Assembly (NCBI GenBank): GCA_023433925.1 | Contig: JAEYTO010000107.1 | Location: 1 to 17,379, forward strand | From: Pseudomonadota bacterium | GTDB lineage: Bacteria; Desulfobacterota; Desulfovibrionia; Desulfovibrionales; Desulfovibrionaceae | Direction of reading: 5' to 3' | DNA: 17,379 nt | In this document: piece by piece, positions 6,957-15,471 of the stretch | Position numbering within the stretch: position 1 is the first letter of the stretch | How the letters are laid out: the number at the start of each line of letters is the position of its first letter | Translations under genes and position numbers: made by a program | The notes under the pieces: generated by a model | What the model was told of the DNA's origin: nothing | The model's input: only the letters and a program-made list of their open reading frames with translations | Databases searched by the model: none

Positions 6957-8221
6957 TCCAACACGCCCTGCCAGAGCGAGGCGTCCGCTCCGGGGCCCAG
7001 GATGCACAGGCTGGCCTGCTCCAGGGTCAGGAACTCCCTGGCCGCGGCCCGGATGTCGTCCAGGGTCACGGCGGCGAGCTTGGCCGCCGTCTCCTCCAGC
7101 GGCACGTGCCTGCCGTACAGGATATGGTTCTTGGCCAGGCGGAGCATGCGGTCCTCGGAAGACTCGGCGCCCAGGTAGAGCATGCCGACGAGATGGTCGC
7201 GGCAGTGGGCCAGCTCTTCATCCGCCACCCTGCCCTCGGCCATGGCGCGCAGCTCCTGCACCATGACCTTGAGCATCTCCCGGCACTTTCCCGGATGGGT
7301 CGCGGCATAGATCTGGAGCACGCCCTGGCGCGCGAGCGACTGCCGCGAGGAATACACCGAATAGGCCAGGCCTCGCCGTTCCCGCACTTCCTGGAAGAGC
7401 CGCGAGGACATCTGCCCGCCGAGCAGGCTGTTCAGGTAGGCCACGGCGAAGCGCCGCTCGTCGGACAGGCCCACGGAGGGAAAGCCCAGCAGGACATGGG
7501 TCTGTTCGATGTCGCGGCAGACGGCCTCCCGAGCGGGCCGGGCGTCCGATACTCCATCGCGTCCCAGGCGCGGGCTGGGCCGCAAGGAGTCGAAGGTCCG
7601 CGCGGCAAGGTCCACCAGGGCCTCGTGGTCAACGGCGCCGGCCGCGGCCACGATCATCCGATCGGGCCGGTAATGTCCCTGGCGCCAGGCGTAGAGGCTG
7701 GCCGGCGTGAAGGCGGGCACGCTCTCGGCGCTGCCGAGGATGGAATGGGCCATGGCCGGGTCGGACCAGTACGCGGCCCAGAAATGCTCGAAGAGGTAGT
7801 CTTCCGGAGTGTCGTTGACCATGGCGATCTCCTGGAGCACCACGTCCTGCTCCAGCTCGATCTCCTTGGGGTCCATCCTGGGGCGCAGCACAAGGTCCGA
7901 GAGGATGTCCACGGCCTCGGGCAGTCCCGCGTCCACGACGCGGGCATGGAAGCAGGTCTGCTCGCGGTCCGTGAAGGCGTTGGAGAACCCGCCTAGGCGG
8001 TCCAAGACCTTGGCGATCTCCAGGGCGTCGCGCGTGCTGGAGCCCTTGAAGGCCAGATGCTCCCAGAAGTGGGCCATGCCTTCCTGGCCGGGTGACTCGT
8101 CCAGGGAGCCCGCCTCGATCCAGATGCCAAGACTGGCCGAGCGCGTGGCCGGGATTCGCTCCGTCGCCACGCGCAGGCCGTTGTCCAGTTCCGTGAATTG
8201 TGCGGCGCTGTCTGTGTTCAT
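6953..8221 (-). CDS. M16 family zinc metallopeptidase (processing peptidase/YmxG-like)
   Basis: This is a 422-residue pitrilysin-family (M16B) peptidase. The inverted zinc motif HFWEH (H51, E54, H55) is intact, and the third ligand is probably E131 in VVLQEIAM. SNAFTDREQTCFHARV (80-95) and the C-terminal M16 half with SSRLFQEVRERRGLAYSVYSS are also typical. Relatives include mitochondrial processing peptidase and Bacillus YmxG/MlpA; the bacterial substrate is not known. No signal peptide is visible, so a cytoplasmic location is likely. The ATG at 8221 has an AAGAGAG upstream. It lies 51 bp after the M48 gene and 37 bp before hslV, within a run of protease genes. Confidence 0.93.
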   Translation of the reverse strand: MNTDSAAQFTELDNGLRVATERIPATRSASLGIWIEAGSLDESPGQEGMAHFWEHLAFKGSSTRDALEIAKVLDRLGGFSNAFTDREQTCFHARVVDAGLPEAVDILSDLVLRPRMDPKEIELEQDVVLQEIAMVNDTPEDYLFEHFWAAYWSDPAMAHSILGSAESVPAFTPASLYAWRQGHYRPDRMIVAAAGAVDHEALVDLAARTFDSLRPSPRLGRDGVSDARPAREAVCRDIEQTHVLLGFPSVGLSDERRFAVAYLNSLLGGQMSSRLFQEVRERRGLAYSVYSSRQSLARQGVLQIYAATHPGKCREMLKVMVQELRAMAEGRVADEELAHCRDHLVGMLYLGAESSEDRMLRLAKNHILYGRHVPLEETAAKLAAVTLDDIRAAAREFLTLEQASLCILGPGADASLWQGVLD

Positions 8222-8272
8222 GCTCTCTTGGATGCTGAGGTGGCGCGCTTGGAAATGGAGGGCGCGTGCTGG

Positions 8273-9694
8273 TTACCAGAACTGGGATCGTTGTTTAAGG
8301 CTGGCGTCGAAGATGTCCAGCTCCCGGCGTTCCGTGTCGCTGGCGGCAAAGCCGCGGGCCTTGCCAAGATGGAATGTGGTCTGGCCCGCATCATTGGCGT
8401 AGAGCGCGGCATAGGCTAGGTTCAGGTGGGCCTTGAAGTAGTTGCCCGCCTGGCCGTGCATGCGGCCGAGGGTCTGGCGGACCTCGCTGTCCGTGGGCAG
8501 GGCGGAGGAGACCCGCTCCAGGTACTCGATGCCGCGCTTCAGCTCGCCCTGGTCGGCCAGGATGCGCGCATAGAAGAACATGGCCACCATGTCGTCGGGA
8601 TTGAGCAGAATGGCCTTCTGGAGGTGCTTGGCCGAGGCCTCGAAGTCTCCAGCGCCGAACAGGAAACGCCCGGTCTCGCGCAGGATGAGAGGATTGTCCC
8701 CGCCGCAGGCCAAGGCTTGATCGAAGGACTGCCGGGCCTCGGCGATACGGTTGACACGCCCCAGGGTGATGCCGCGGCCCAGCTTGTCCAGACAACTGGA
8801 GGTCGGGCCCATGCCCTCGTAGAAGGACATGGCCATCTGCTCGTCCAGAAGCCTGGCCCGAACGAGGGTTCGGATCTGCAGGAACCGGCTGTTGTCCCGT
8901 TTCACATTGCGGGGAGCCTGAACCGTGGCGATGCGGTCCTCAAGGTAGGCGATACGTTCCGAAAGGCCGGGGTGCGTGCTCAGATAGCCAGGGAAGCTTG
9001 AGCCCATGATCCACTGCTTGCGCTTGAGGATCGCGAAGGACCTGGTCATTCCGTGCGGGTCGTAGCTGGCGGCCGTGAGGTACTGGAAGCCCACGTCGTC
9101 GGCCTCGCGCTCGTCCTCGCGGCTGTAGTTGAGAAGGGTGGCCCGGCCAGCAGCCTGGGAACCATAGGCCAGGGCCTGGCCGCCCTCATTGCCGAGGAAA
9201 ACGCCGGCCAGCGTGCCGAGCAGAGAGGCCAGGCCCACGAGCTGCGCCTGTTCGATCTTCTTGGCGATATGGCGCTGGGAGACGTGCGCCAGCTCATGGG
9301 CGATGACCGCGGCCAGCTCGTCCTCGTTCTCCATGTGGGCGATGAGGCCCGTGAACACGTACATGTGGCCGGCCGGCCCGGCAAAGGCGTTCAGGGCGTT
9401 CTGCCGGAGCACGCCGACCTTGATGGGCCATGGCTGCGGGGGCATGTGCCTGGCGATGTCACGGACCAGTTCGGTGATGTAGCCGACGATCTCGGGATCC
9501 TCGACCACGGGCATCCTGGAGCGCACGAGATGCTCGAACTGCTCGCCGAGCTCACGCTCCTTCTTCGTGTCGAAGCTGCCGAGAATCTGGGCCTGCGCCG
9601 GCGCAGGCGTGCCGGCGGCAAGGACGGCGAGCGCGAGGGCGAAGATGAAGAGGCGGGCAAGCGCCCCGGTTGGAAGACTTACTCGCGGAATCAT
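8273..9694 (-). CDS. BepA-like periplasmic M48 metalloprotease with TPR domain
   Basis: This is a 473-residue M48 metallopeptidase with C-terminal tetratricopeptide repeats, the architecture of BepA (YfgC), which assists and degrades LptD and other outer-membrane proteins. An N-terminal signal peptide with a hydrophobic core (about 12-28) ends at AQA-Q, so the protein is exported. The zinc motif HELAH (H133, E134, H137) and third ligand in EREAD (E197) are present. H241 in STHPGLSERI corresponds to the histidine that acts as an activity switch in BepA. TPR-like helices span about 290-450. The ATG at 9694 has an AGGA upstream. It is the first gene of the run leading to M16, hslV, hslU and argB. 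Family is clear; orthology with BepA is probable. Confidence 0.92.
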   Translation of the reverse strand: MIPRVSLPTGALARLFIFALALAVLAAGTPAPAQAQILGSFDTKKERELGEQFEHLVRSRMPVVEDPEIVGYITELVRDIARHMPPQPWPIKVGVLRQNALNAFAGPAGHMYVFTGLIAHMENEDELAAVIAHELAHVSQRHIAKKIEQAQLVGLASLLGTLAGVFLGNEGGQALAYGSQAAGRATLLNYSREDEREADDVGFQYLTAASYDPHGMTRSFAILKRKQWIMGSSFPGYLSTHPGLSERIAYLEDRIATVQAPRNVKRDNSRFLQIRTLVRARLLDEQMAMSFYEGMGPTSSCLDKLGRGITLGRVNRIAEARQSFDQALACGGDNPLILRETGRFLFGAGDFEASAKHLQKAILLNPDDMVAMFFYARILADQGELKRGIEYLERVSSALPTDSEVRQTLGRMHGQAGNYFKAHLNLAYAALYANDAGQTTFHLGKARGFAASDTERRELDIFDASLKQRSQFW

Positions 9695-9712
9695 GCGGCG
9701 TTCCTCGAGGGC

Positions 9713-9740
9713 ACGATACCAGAATCAGAGTGGGGCGCAA
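9713..9740 (-). promoter_or_regulatory. putative promoter of the M48-M16-hslVU-argB run
   Basis: TTGCGC (9735-9740) and TATCGT (9713-9718) are 16 nt apart on the minus strand, directly upstream of the M48 start and after the rho hairpin. Each hexamer matches four of six positions. No heat-shock sigma-32-type promoter was seen here. Confidence 0.4.
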
Positions 9741-9761
9741 TGGGAAGCGGCGAGGGGAGGG

Positions 9762-9789
9762 CCTTCCGGGCCGGCATCGGCCCGGAAGG
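9762..9789 (-). terminator. hairpin after rho
   Basis: A perfect 11-bp stem, CCTTCCGGGCC with GGCCCGGAAGG, closes a 6-nt loop 14 bp past the rho stop. There is no U-tract. It separates rho from the protease operon. Confidence 0.6.
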
Positions 9790-9803
9790 GGCGGGTCGCG
9801 GCC

Positions 9804-11051
<1,248 letters not shown>

Positions 11052-11367
11052 ACACTCTCCATGACTGGGTTCAAACTAGCACGTATGCTGCAATTAGGTT
11101 CGTACCTAAACGATGTGCTTATTGAAGGACGAATCCGGATAAAGAGCACGGACAGCAAGTGGTGGGTTCAAGAAGTCGGCGCGGGAGCGCCAGAATCGTC
11201 GTTTTATGTATCTCTTGCCGCCAATTAATTTGATATCGAGGTGATTGTAGGTGTAATGACTCGTGCCTTGGGCGGGACTGCCGGTGCAGCGCACGTGTGG
11301 TCACCAACAAGCCACAACTATGAGTCTTAGCTATCTAACGGATACCGTCATCGGTGCCAAGAGATTT
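11052..11367. other. 316-bp rho leader/spacer, no gene recognised
   Basis: This gap between carD and rho is visibly more AT-rich than the genes around it. It holds the palindrome TTAGGT-TCGT-ACCTAA (11094-11109) about 45 bp before rho, and a small GGCGC/GCGCC hairpin (11178-11191). A 62-codon minus-strand frame (11106-11294) has no ATG start, no ribosome binding site and no recognisable motif. A long untranslated rho leader is possible, since rho is self-regulated in other bacteria, but I see no specific proof. Confidence 0.5.
11094..11109. promoter_or_regulatory. palindrome TTAGGT-N4-ACCTAA before rho
   Basis: A perfect 6-4-6 inverted repeat lies about 45 bp upstream of the rho start codon. 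A related TAGGT-N7-ACCTA repeat lies upstream of the neighbouring carD. It may be an operator or a leader hairpin; no regulator is identified. Confidence 0.35.
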
Positions 11368-11880
11368 CTACTCGTTCCCGTTCTTGCCCAGGACATCCTC
11401 GAACAGGGAGTTGATGCGCTCCTGGATCTCGTTTTGTGGCGTGGCCAGGCAGAAGGAAAGCTCGAGTGAAATGAGGTTCATAGCCTGCTCCAGGAGGCGG
11501 CGCTCGCCGAAGGAAAGCTCCTTGTCATGGCCGATGAGCAGGAGTTCCTTGAGAACGTAGGCCACATCCTCCAGGGCCCCGCTCTTGAGCTTTTCGGAGT
11601 ACTCGCGATAGCGCCTGTTCCAGTTCTGACCGGTGTAGCCGGTGAAATCCGAGCGGTCCTTGAGGGAATCGAGGATGGCCTGCCCCTTGTCGGCGGTGCA
11701 CAGGGGACGAAGCCCCACATTGCGGGCATTGGGAACCGGCACCATGAGCGTGACATTGTTGCTCAGGATGCGCACAATGTAAAATTCGGTGCTGACGCCG
11801 CCAATCTCTTGGCGTTCGATGCGCTCGACCCTGCCCACGCCCTGGGCTGGATATACTACTAAATCGTTCAGGGAAAACAC
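11368..11880 (-). CDS. CarD/CdnL family RNA polymerase-binding regulator
   Basis: CarD/CdnL proteins bind the RNA polymerase beta subunit and stabilise open complexes, notably at rRNA promoters. The 170-residue product has the N-terminal Tudor-like RNAP-interaction domain (about 1-60; LNDLVVYPAQGVGRVERIE at the start). A helical C-terminal domain follows, with the conserved tryptophan W87 in GQNWNRRYREYSEKL that contacts the promoter. The start is a GTG at 11880, giving MFSLNDLVVYP, as expected for the family; GGAGGA lies 10 nt upstream and no better ATG exists. It is placed between pth and rho. The upstream region holds a TAGGT/ACCTA inverted repeat. Assignment is secure; the symbol varies between lineages. 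Confidence 0.94.
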   Translation of the reverse strand: MFSLNDLVVYPAQGVGRVERIERQEIGGVSTEFYIVRILSNNVTLMVPVPNARNVGLRPLCTADKGQAILDSLKDRSDFTGYTGQNWNRRYREYSEKLKSGALEDVAYVLKELLLIGHDKELSFGERRLLEQAMNLISLELSFCLATPQNEIQERINSLFEDVLGKNGNE

Positions 11881-11916
11881 CGGCCTAGTTTCCTCCGGAG
11901 AGCTGGCGGACGTAAC

Positions 11917-11933
11917 TAGGTAAGATTAACCTA
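11917..11933. promoter_or_regulatory. inverted repeat TAGGT-N7-ACCTA before carD
   Basis: The repeat lies about 37 bp upstream of the carD GTG in an AT-rich stretch that may contain the promoter. The half-sites match those of the palindrome before rho, but with a 7-nt spacer. Confidence 0.3.
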
Positions 11934-11952
11934 ATTATCAGAGCAAGTCCAT

Positions 11953-11988
11953 CCTGGCCCGGTTTGCAGCGTTCTATTGCGGGCCAGG
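11953..11988 (-). terminator. hairpin after pth
   Basis: A perfect 9-bp stem, CCTGGCCCG with CGGGCCAGG, encloses an 18-nt loop about 27 bp past the pth stop. It has no U-tract. It separates pth from carD. Confidence 0.5.
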
Positions 11989-12014
11989 CTCATCGGAGGG
12001 GTCGGTATGAGCGC

Positions 12015-12647
12015 CTATTCCGTATCCCCTGGCTCCGGGACGAGCTTGCCCGCATCGAAGGCGTGGACAGCCTGCATGGCCGCGCCGAGGCCCTTGCCGA
12101 AGAAGATGGGCAGCGCGTCCCGTGCCACTGAAACGACCTTGGCCAGGAGAGGCAGCTCCTCGGGGGCGAACGGGGCAAGGACGTAATCTCGACTCGGTTC
12201 GGACACGGGACGGCCGACGCCCATCCGCAGGCGGGGAAAATCAGCAGTGCCAAGCTCGTTGGCCACCGAAGACACGCCGTTGTGGCCGGCGCTTCCCCCG
12301 CCGAGCTTGAACTTCAGTCGACCCAGGGGCAGGTCGAGTTCGTCATGGATGATGAGCGCGTTGCGGGGCTGGATGCCGTTTTCACGGCAGATGCGGGCCA
12401 CCGCCACGCCGCTCAGGTTCATGTAGGTCATGGGCTTGGCCAGGAGGAAGTCTCCCTTGACCCGCGGCAGAGAGACGCGCCAAAGCCGATATATGTCGGT
12501 GGGGGGCAACTGCTCCATGCGCCGATAGGGCTTGGAGGATATCTCCTCCAGCACGGCATCGACGACCATGAAGCCAATGTTGTGCCGGGTATGTTCGTAT
12601 TCCGGGCCCGGATTACCCAGGCCGACAATGAGGCCCTTGAAGTCCAT
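12015..12647 (-). CDS. pth: peptidyl-tRNA hydrolase
   Basis: Pth frees tRNA from prematurely released peptidyl-tRNA in the cytoplasm. The 210-residue protein has GLGNPG with N12, the catalytic H22 in EHTRHNIGF, N77 in MTYMNLSG, D102 in HDELDLPLG, and N123 in GGSAGHNG, which together form the full active site. An insertion around residues 38-60 (SKPYRRMEQLPPTDIYRLWR) replaces the shorter loop of E. coli Pth. The ATG at 12647 has only a weak GGATGA upstream. It follows rplY on the same strand, but a strong terminator lies between them, so it probably uses its own promoter or readthrough. The rplY-pth neighbourhood is common in bacteria. Confidence 0.97.
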   Translation of the reverse strand: MDFKGLIVGLGNPGPEYEHTRHNIGFMVVDAVLEEISSKPYRRMEQLPPTDIYRLWRVSLPRVKGDFLLAKPMTYMNLSGVAVARICRENGIQPRNALIIHDELDLPLGRLKFKLGGGSAGHNGVSSVANELGTADFPRLRMGVGRPVSEPSRDYVLAPFAPEELPLLAKVVSVARDALPIFFGKGLGAAMQAVHAFDAGKLVPEPGDTE

Positions 12648-12678
12648 GGGGTTGTCATCCGGAGGTTTGCCCAGGCAA

Positions 12679-12706
12679 TAGATAGGACTGCCTGGCGGGT
12701 TGTAAA
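12679..12706 (-). promoter_or_regulatory. candidate promoter of pth
   Basis: TTTACA (12701-12706, minus strand) and TATCTA (12679-12684) are 16 nt apart between the rplY terminator and the pth start. A 7-bp inverted repeat CCAGGCA/TGCCTGG (12671-12677, 12689-12695) overlaps the -10. Confidence 0.35.
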
Positions 12707-12724
12707 GGCCCCCCGGGCTGCCTG

Positions 12725-12762
12725 ACGAAAGAAGGTGGGGCTCCGTCGCCGGGGCCCCACCT
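12725..12762 (-). terminator. intrinsic terminator after rplY
   Basis: AGGTGGGGC pairs perfectly with GCCCCACCT (12754-12762 with 12733-12741). An inner CCG/CGG stem has a GCGA loop, and TTCTTTCG follows on the minus strand. It begins 23 bp past the rplY stop and should end the htrA-ispE-tRNA-prs-rplY transcript. Confidence 0.8.
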
Positions 12763-12785
12763 GAAGCAAATACCGAAGGCTGCTT

Positions 12786-13418
12786 CTAGGCGCCCGCGGC
12801 AGGGGCGGCAGCGGGCGCCGCCTCGCCGGCGGTCTCGGGCTCGGCCTCGCTCGCGGGCGGAACCACGCCGACCACGGCGAAGTTGTCCTCGCCGTGCAGG
12901 GCCTTGACGCCGGCCGGCAGGCTCACGTCGGATATGTGTATGGTGTCGTTGATGTTCAGGTTCGACACGTCGATGGTCACGTTCTCGGGGATTTCGAGGG
13001 GCAGGCACTCCAGCTCGATCTTATCGCGGAAGATCTGCACCACGCCGCCAAAGATAAGGCCGGGGGACTTGCCCGTGATGTTGACACCGACCATGACACG
13101 GATGGGCTTGTTCAGATCGACGCCATAGAAATCCACGTGGGTGATCTGGTTCTTGTAGGGGTGGCGGGCGATCTGCCAGATGAAGACCGGCTTCTCCAGG
13201 GCCTTGCCCTCACTCTCTATCTTGAGGGTGAAGACTTGGGCCTTGCCGACCTTCTCATAGAGCTTGCGCAGGGGCATTTCCCTGACTTTCACCGGGACAT
13301 TCTCGCCCTTGGCGTCGTAGTAGATGCCGGGCACGAAGCCCTCAGCGCGCACGCGGCTGACAGGTCCCTTACCGACCCTTTCGCGCCTTTCGACGCTGAG
13401 CTGATTCTCGTTGGACAT
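12786..13418 (-). CDS. rplY: 50S ribosomal protein L25, CTC type
   Basis: L25 binds 5S rRNA in the large ribosomal subunit. The 210-residue protein is the long CTC form: an N-terminal L25 beta-barrel (about 1-95; RRERVGKGPVSRVRAEGFVPGIYY, with IWQIARHPYKNQITHVDF at its end), a second beta domain (about 96-185), and a low-complexity Ala/Glu/Pro tail (SEAEPETAGEAAPAAAPAAG). The ATG at 13418 has AAGGAG upstream. It lies 65 bp downstream of prs, as in many bacteria, and ends at a strong terminator. Confidence 0.96.
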   Translation of the reverse strand: MSNENQLSVERRERVGKGPVSRVRAEGFVPGIYYDAKGENVPVKVREMPLRKLYEKVGKAQVFTLKIESEGKALEKPVFIWQIARHPYKNQITHVDFYGVDLNKPIRVMVGVNITGKSPGLIFGGVVQIFRDKIELECLPLEIPENVTIDVSNLNINDTIHISDVSLPAGVKALHGEDNFAVVGVVPPASEAEPETAGEAAPAAAPAAGA

Positions 13419-13483
13419 AGCCCTTCTCCTTGTTCCACGGATCCGGAGCGCGCAGGCAAGCCCCGTGACCTGGCAGTTTTGCG

Positions 13484-14434
13484 CTAGACGAACAGGACGC
13501 TGACCGAGGATTCCGTATGGATGTTATGGATGGCCTTGGCTAGGAGCCCGGCCACCGATTTCACGACTATCTTGGAGCATTCCCTGGCCTTGGGGCTCAG
13601 GGGAATCGTATCGGTGACGATGACCTTGGCGAACGCGGATTGCTCCAGGCGCTCTATCGCCGGGCCGGAGAGCACCGGGTGCGTGGCGCAGGCCAGGACT
13701 TCCTTGGCCCCGTTGTCCAGGAGCACCTCGGCCGCGGAGCAGATGGTGCCGGCCGTATCGATCATGTCGTCGAGCACCACGGCGATCTTGCCCTCGACGT
13801 TGCCGATGACGTTCATGGCCTTGGCCTGATTGGGCGCGTCACGGCGCTTGTCGATGATGGCCAGGCCGGCCTCCAGGCGCTTGGCGTAGGCGCGGGCTCG
13901 CTCGACGCCGCCCGCGTCGGGCGAGACGATGACCACGTTCCGGCCTTGCTGGTACTCCTTGAGGTATTGCAGGAGCACCGGCGCGGCATAGAGATTGTCC
14001 ACCGGAAGATTGAAGAAGCCCTGAATCTGGCCCGCGTGCAGGTCTATGGTGAGCAGCCGGTTCATGCCCGCGACGGAGAGGAAGTCGGCCACGAGCTTGG
14101 CGCTGATGGGCGCGCGGGGGGCGACCTTGCGGTCCTGGCGGGCGTAGCCGTAGTAGGGCACCACCGCGGTGACCCGGCCGGCGCTCGCGCGCTTGAGGGC
14201 ATCGAGGATGAGGCCGAGCTGCATGAGATTGAAATTGACCGGCGCGCAGGTCGGCTGCACGACGAAGACATCGGCGCCACGCACGTTGGCGCTGATTTCG
14301 ACGCGGATTTCGCCGTCGCTGAACGTCTCGGAGACGGTCGGGAGCAGCTTGCAGCCCAAATGGTCGCAGATGGCTTCCGCAAGTTCCGGATTGGCCGATC
14401 CGCTCAGTATCCGCAGTTCTCTGTGGACAGCCAT
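13484..14434 (-). CDS. prs: ribose-phosphate pyrophosphokinase (PRPP synthetase)
   Basis: Prs makes PRPP from ribose-5-phosphate and ATP, feeding nucleotide, histidine and tryptophan synthesis. It also supplies the PRPP that PyrR binds. The 316-residue protein has the ATP-binding flexible loop YARQDRKVAPR (about 97-107), the metal-binding DLHAGQIQGFF (131-141), SPDAGGVERARAYA (171-184), and the PRPP/ribose-5-phosphate motif VVLDDMIDTAGT (219-230). The open frame continues upstream through the tRNA gene, but the ATG at 14434 gives the family N-terminus and has GAGGA upstream. It begins 26 bp after the CCA end of tRNA-Gln. Confidence 0.97.
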   Translation of the reverse strand: MAVHRELRILSGSANPELAEAICDHLGCKLLPTVSETFSDGEIRVEISANVRGADVFVVQPTCAPVNFNLMQLGLILDALKRASAGRVTAVVPYYGYARQDRKVAPRAPISAKLVADFLSVAGMNRLLTIDLHAGQIQGFFNLPVDNLYAAPVLLQYLKEYQQGRNVVIVSPDAGGVERARAYAKRLEAGLAIIDKRRDAPNQAKAMNVIGNVEGKIAVVLDDMIDTAGTICSAAEVLLDNGAKEVLACATHPVLSGPAIERLEQSAFAKVIVTDTIPLSPKARECSKIVVKSVAGLLAKAIHNIHTESSVSVLFV

Positions 14435-14460
14435 CGATTCAACATCCTCGGGAATAAAGT

Positions 14461-14535
14461 TGGCTGGGGCGGAAGGATTCGAACCCTCGGATGTCGGGAC
14501 CAAAACCCGATGCCTTACCACTTGGCGACACCCCA
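14461..14535 (-). tRNA. tRNA-Gln (anticodon TTG)
   Basis: The 75-nt gene folds as a full cloverleaf. The acceptor is TGGGGTG/CGCCCCA with one T-G pair. The D-arm is GCC/GGC, and the anticodon stem TCGGG/CCCGA encloses TTTTGGT with anticodon TTG (14501-14503). The T-arm is GAGGG/CCTTC with TTCGAAT. The discriminator is G and CCA is encoded. Its first 21 nt overlap the end of ispE (six codons plus TAA, the stop falling in the D-loop). No clear separate promoter is visible upstream, so it is probably cut from the ispE-prs transcript. Confidence 0.97.
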
Positions 14536-15444
14536 ACACGGGAATTGAAACACGCTCGAAACCGTAAAGCGGCGCTTCAGGATCGCGCAGGCTTCCTGCG
14601 CCGCGGCCGCGCTTCGATACAAGGCAAAAATTGCGGCTCCGCTGCCGCTCATGACAGCGTGGGCCGCACCCAGTTCGATCAAACAGCCCTTGATCCTCTC
14701 CAGGCCGGGGAATCCGGGGAAGACCGCCTCCTCGAAATCGTTCGCCAGGATCGTGGTCTCAGGGCAAAAAGCGTTACTAGCCTCTCGAACTGCCGCTGTC
14801 AATACTGGCAGGCGCGCTTCAGCGCAGGTTTTTTCCGGGTGCAGACGGTCCCATTCACGGTAGGCCCAGAGCGTGGATACATGCTCGGCTGGGCATACGA
14901 GAATCAGGCTATATCCCCCAAGCTCCACCCTGGCCGGAGAGAGGACTTCGCCGATGCCCCTGGCCAGCGCGGGCTCGCCTCGAAGCCCGTGGCGAAGGAA
15001 GTAGGGCACGTCGGCGCCGAGCCTGGCGCCCAGGGCCGCCAGCTCATCCTCGGGCAGGGCCTTTTCGCCGGCGATGGCGTTGAGGTGCGCCAGGAAGGCC
15101 GCTGCGTCGGCGCTGCCGCCTCCCAGGCCGGCGCCCACGGGAATGCGTTTCTCCAGATGGACGTCCAATCCTGGCGTGAAGCCCGTACGCAGGCCAAAGG
15201 CCTCGTAGGCCTTGACGATGAGGTTGGTTCCGCCTTCGAGTTCCGGATTGGAGCAGGTGAGCCGGATTCCCGCCCCGTCCGCCCGCAGGCCGACGTGCAG
15301 GGTGTCGTTGGGCTCGGAAAGCGGGAGGAAGAGCGTCTCCAACTCGTGGTAGCCGTCGGACCTGCGGCAGACGATGCGCAGGAAGAGGTTCACCTTGCAG
15401 CCGGCGGTCAGCCTGACGGCGTTTTTTCGGGTGATGTTTGTCAT
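14515..15444 (-). CDS. ispE: 4-diphosphocytidyl-2-C-methyl-D-erythritol kinase
   Basis: IspE phosphorylates CDP-methylerythritol in the MEP isoprenoid pathway. The 309-residue GHMP kinase has the catalytic lysine region GCKVNLFL (K17), DGYHELETLFLPL (30-42), the glycine-rich ATP motif PVGAGLGGGSADAA (102-115), and the C-terminal VMSGSGAAIFAL. An in-frame GTG at 15456 exists, but the ATG at 15444 has GGTGAG 7 nt upstream and is preferred. The C-terminus (WGVAKW, then TAA) is encoded inside the tRNA-Gln gene, with tRNA base 1 being the first base of the TGG codon. It lies 27 bp after htrA on the same strand. Confidence 0.95.
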   Translation of the reverse strand: MTNITRKNAVRLTAGCKVNLFLRIVCRRSDGYHELETLFLPLSEPNDTLHVGLRADGAGIRLTCSNPELEGGTNLIVKAYEAFGLRTGFTPGLDVHLEKRIPVGAGLGGGSADAAAFLAHLNAIAGEKALPEDELAALGARLGADVPYFLRHGLRGEPALARGIGEVLSPARVELGGYSLILVCPAEHVSTLWAYREWDRLHPEKTCAEARLPVLTAAVREASNAFCPETTILANDFEEAVFPGFPGLERIKGCLIELGAAHAVMSGSGAAIFALYRSAAAAQEACAILKRRFTVSSVFQFPCWGVAKW

Positions 15445-15471
15445 GCCATGGCTCACCGTGCGCGGCAGTGC

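Noticed and set aside
11106..11294. A 62-codon frame in the rho leader
   Set aside because: It uses a GTG start without a ribosome binding site and has no recognisable motif. It could be a tiny gene, but nothing supports it.
14435..14539. An N-terminal extension of Prs through the tRNA gene
   Set aside because: The added residues come from tRNA-Gln and spacer. The ATG at 14434 gives the normal Prs N-terminus.
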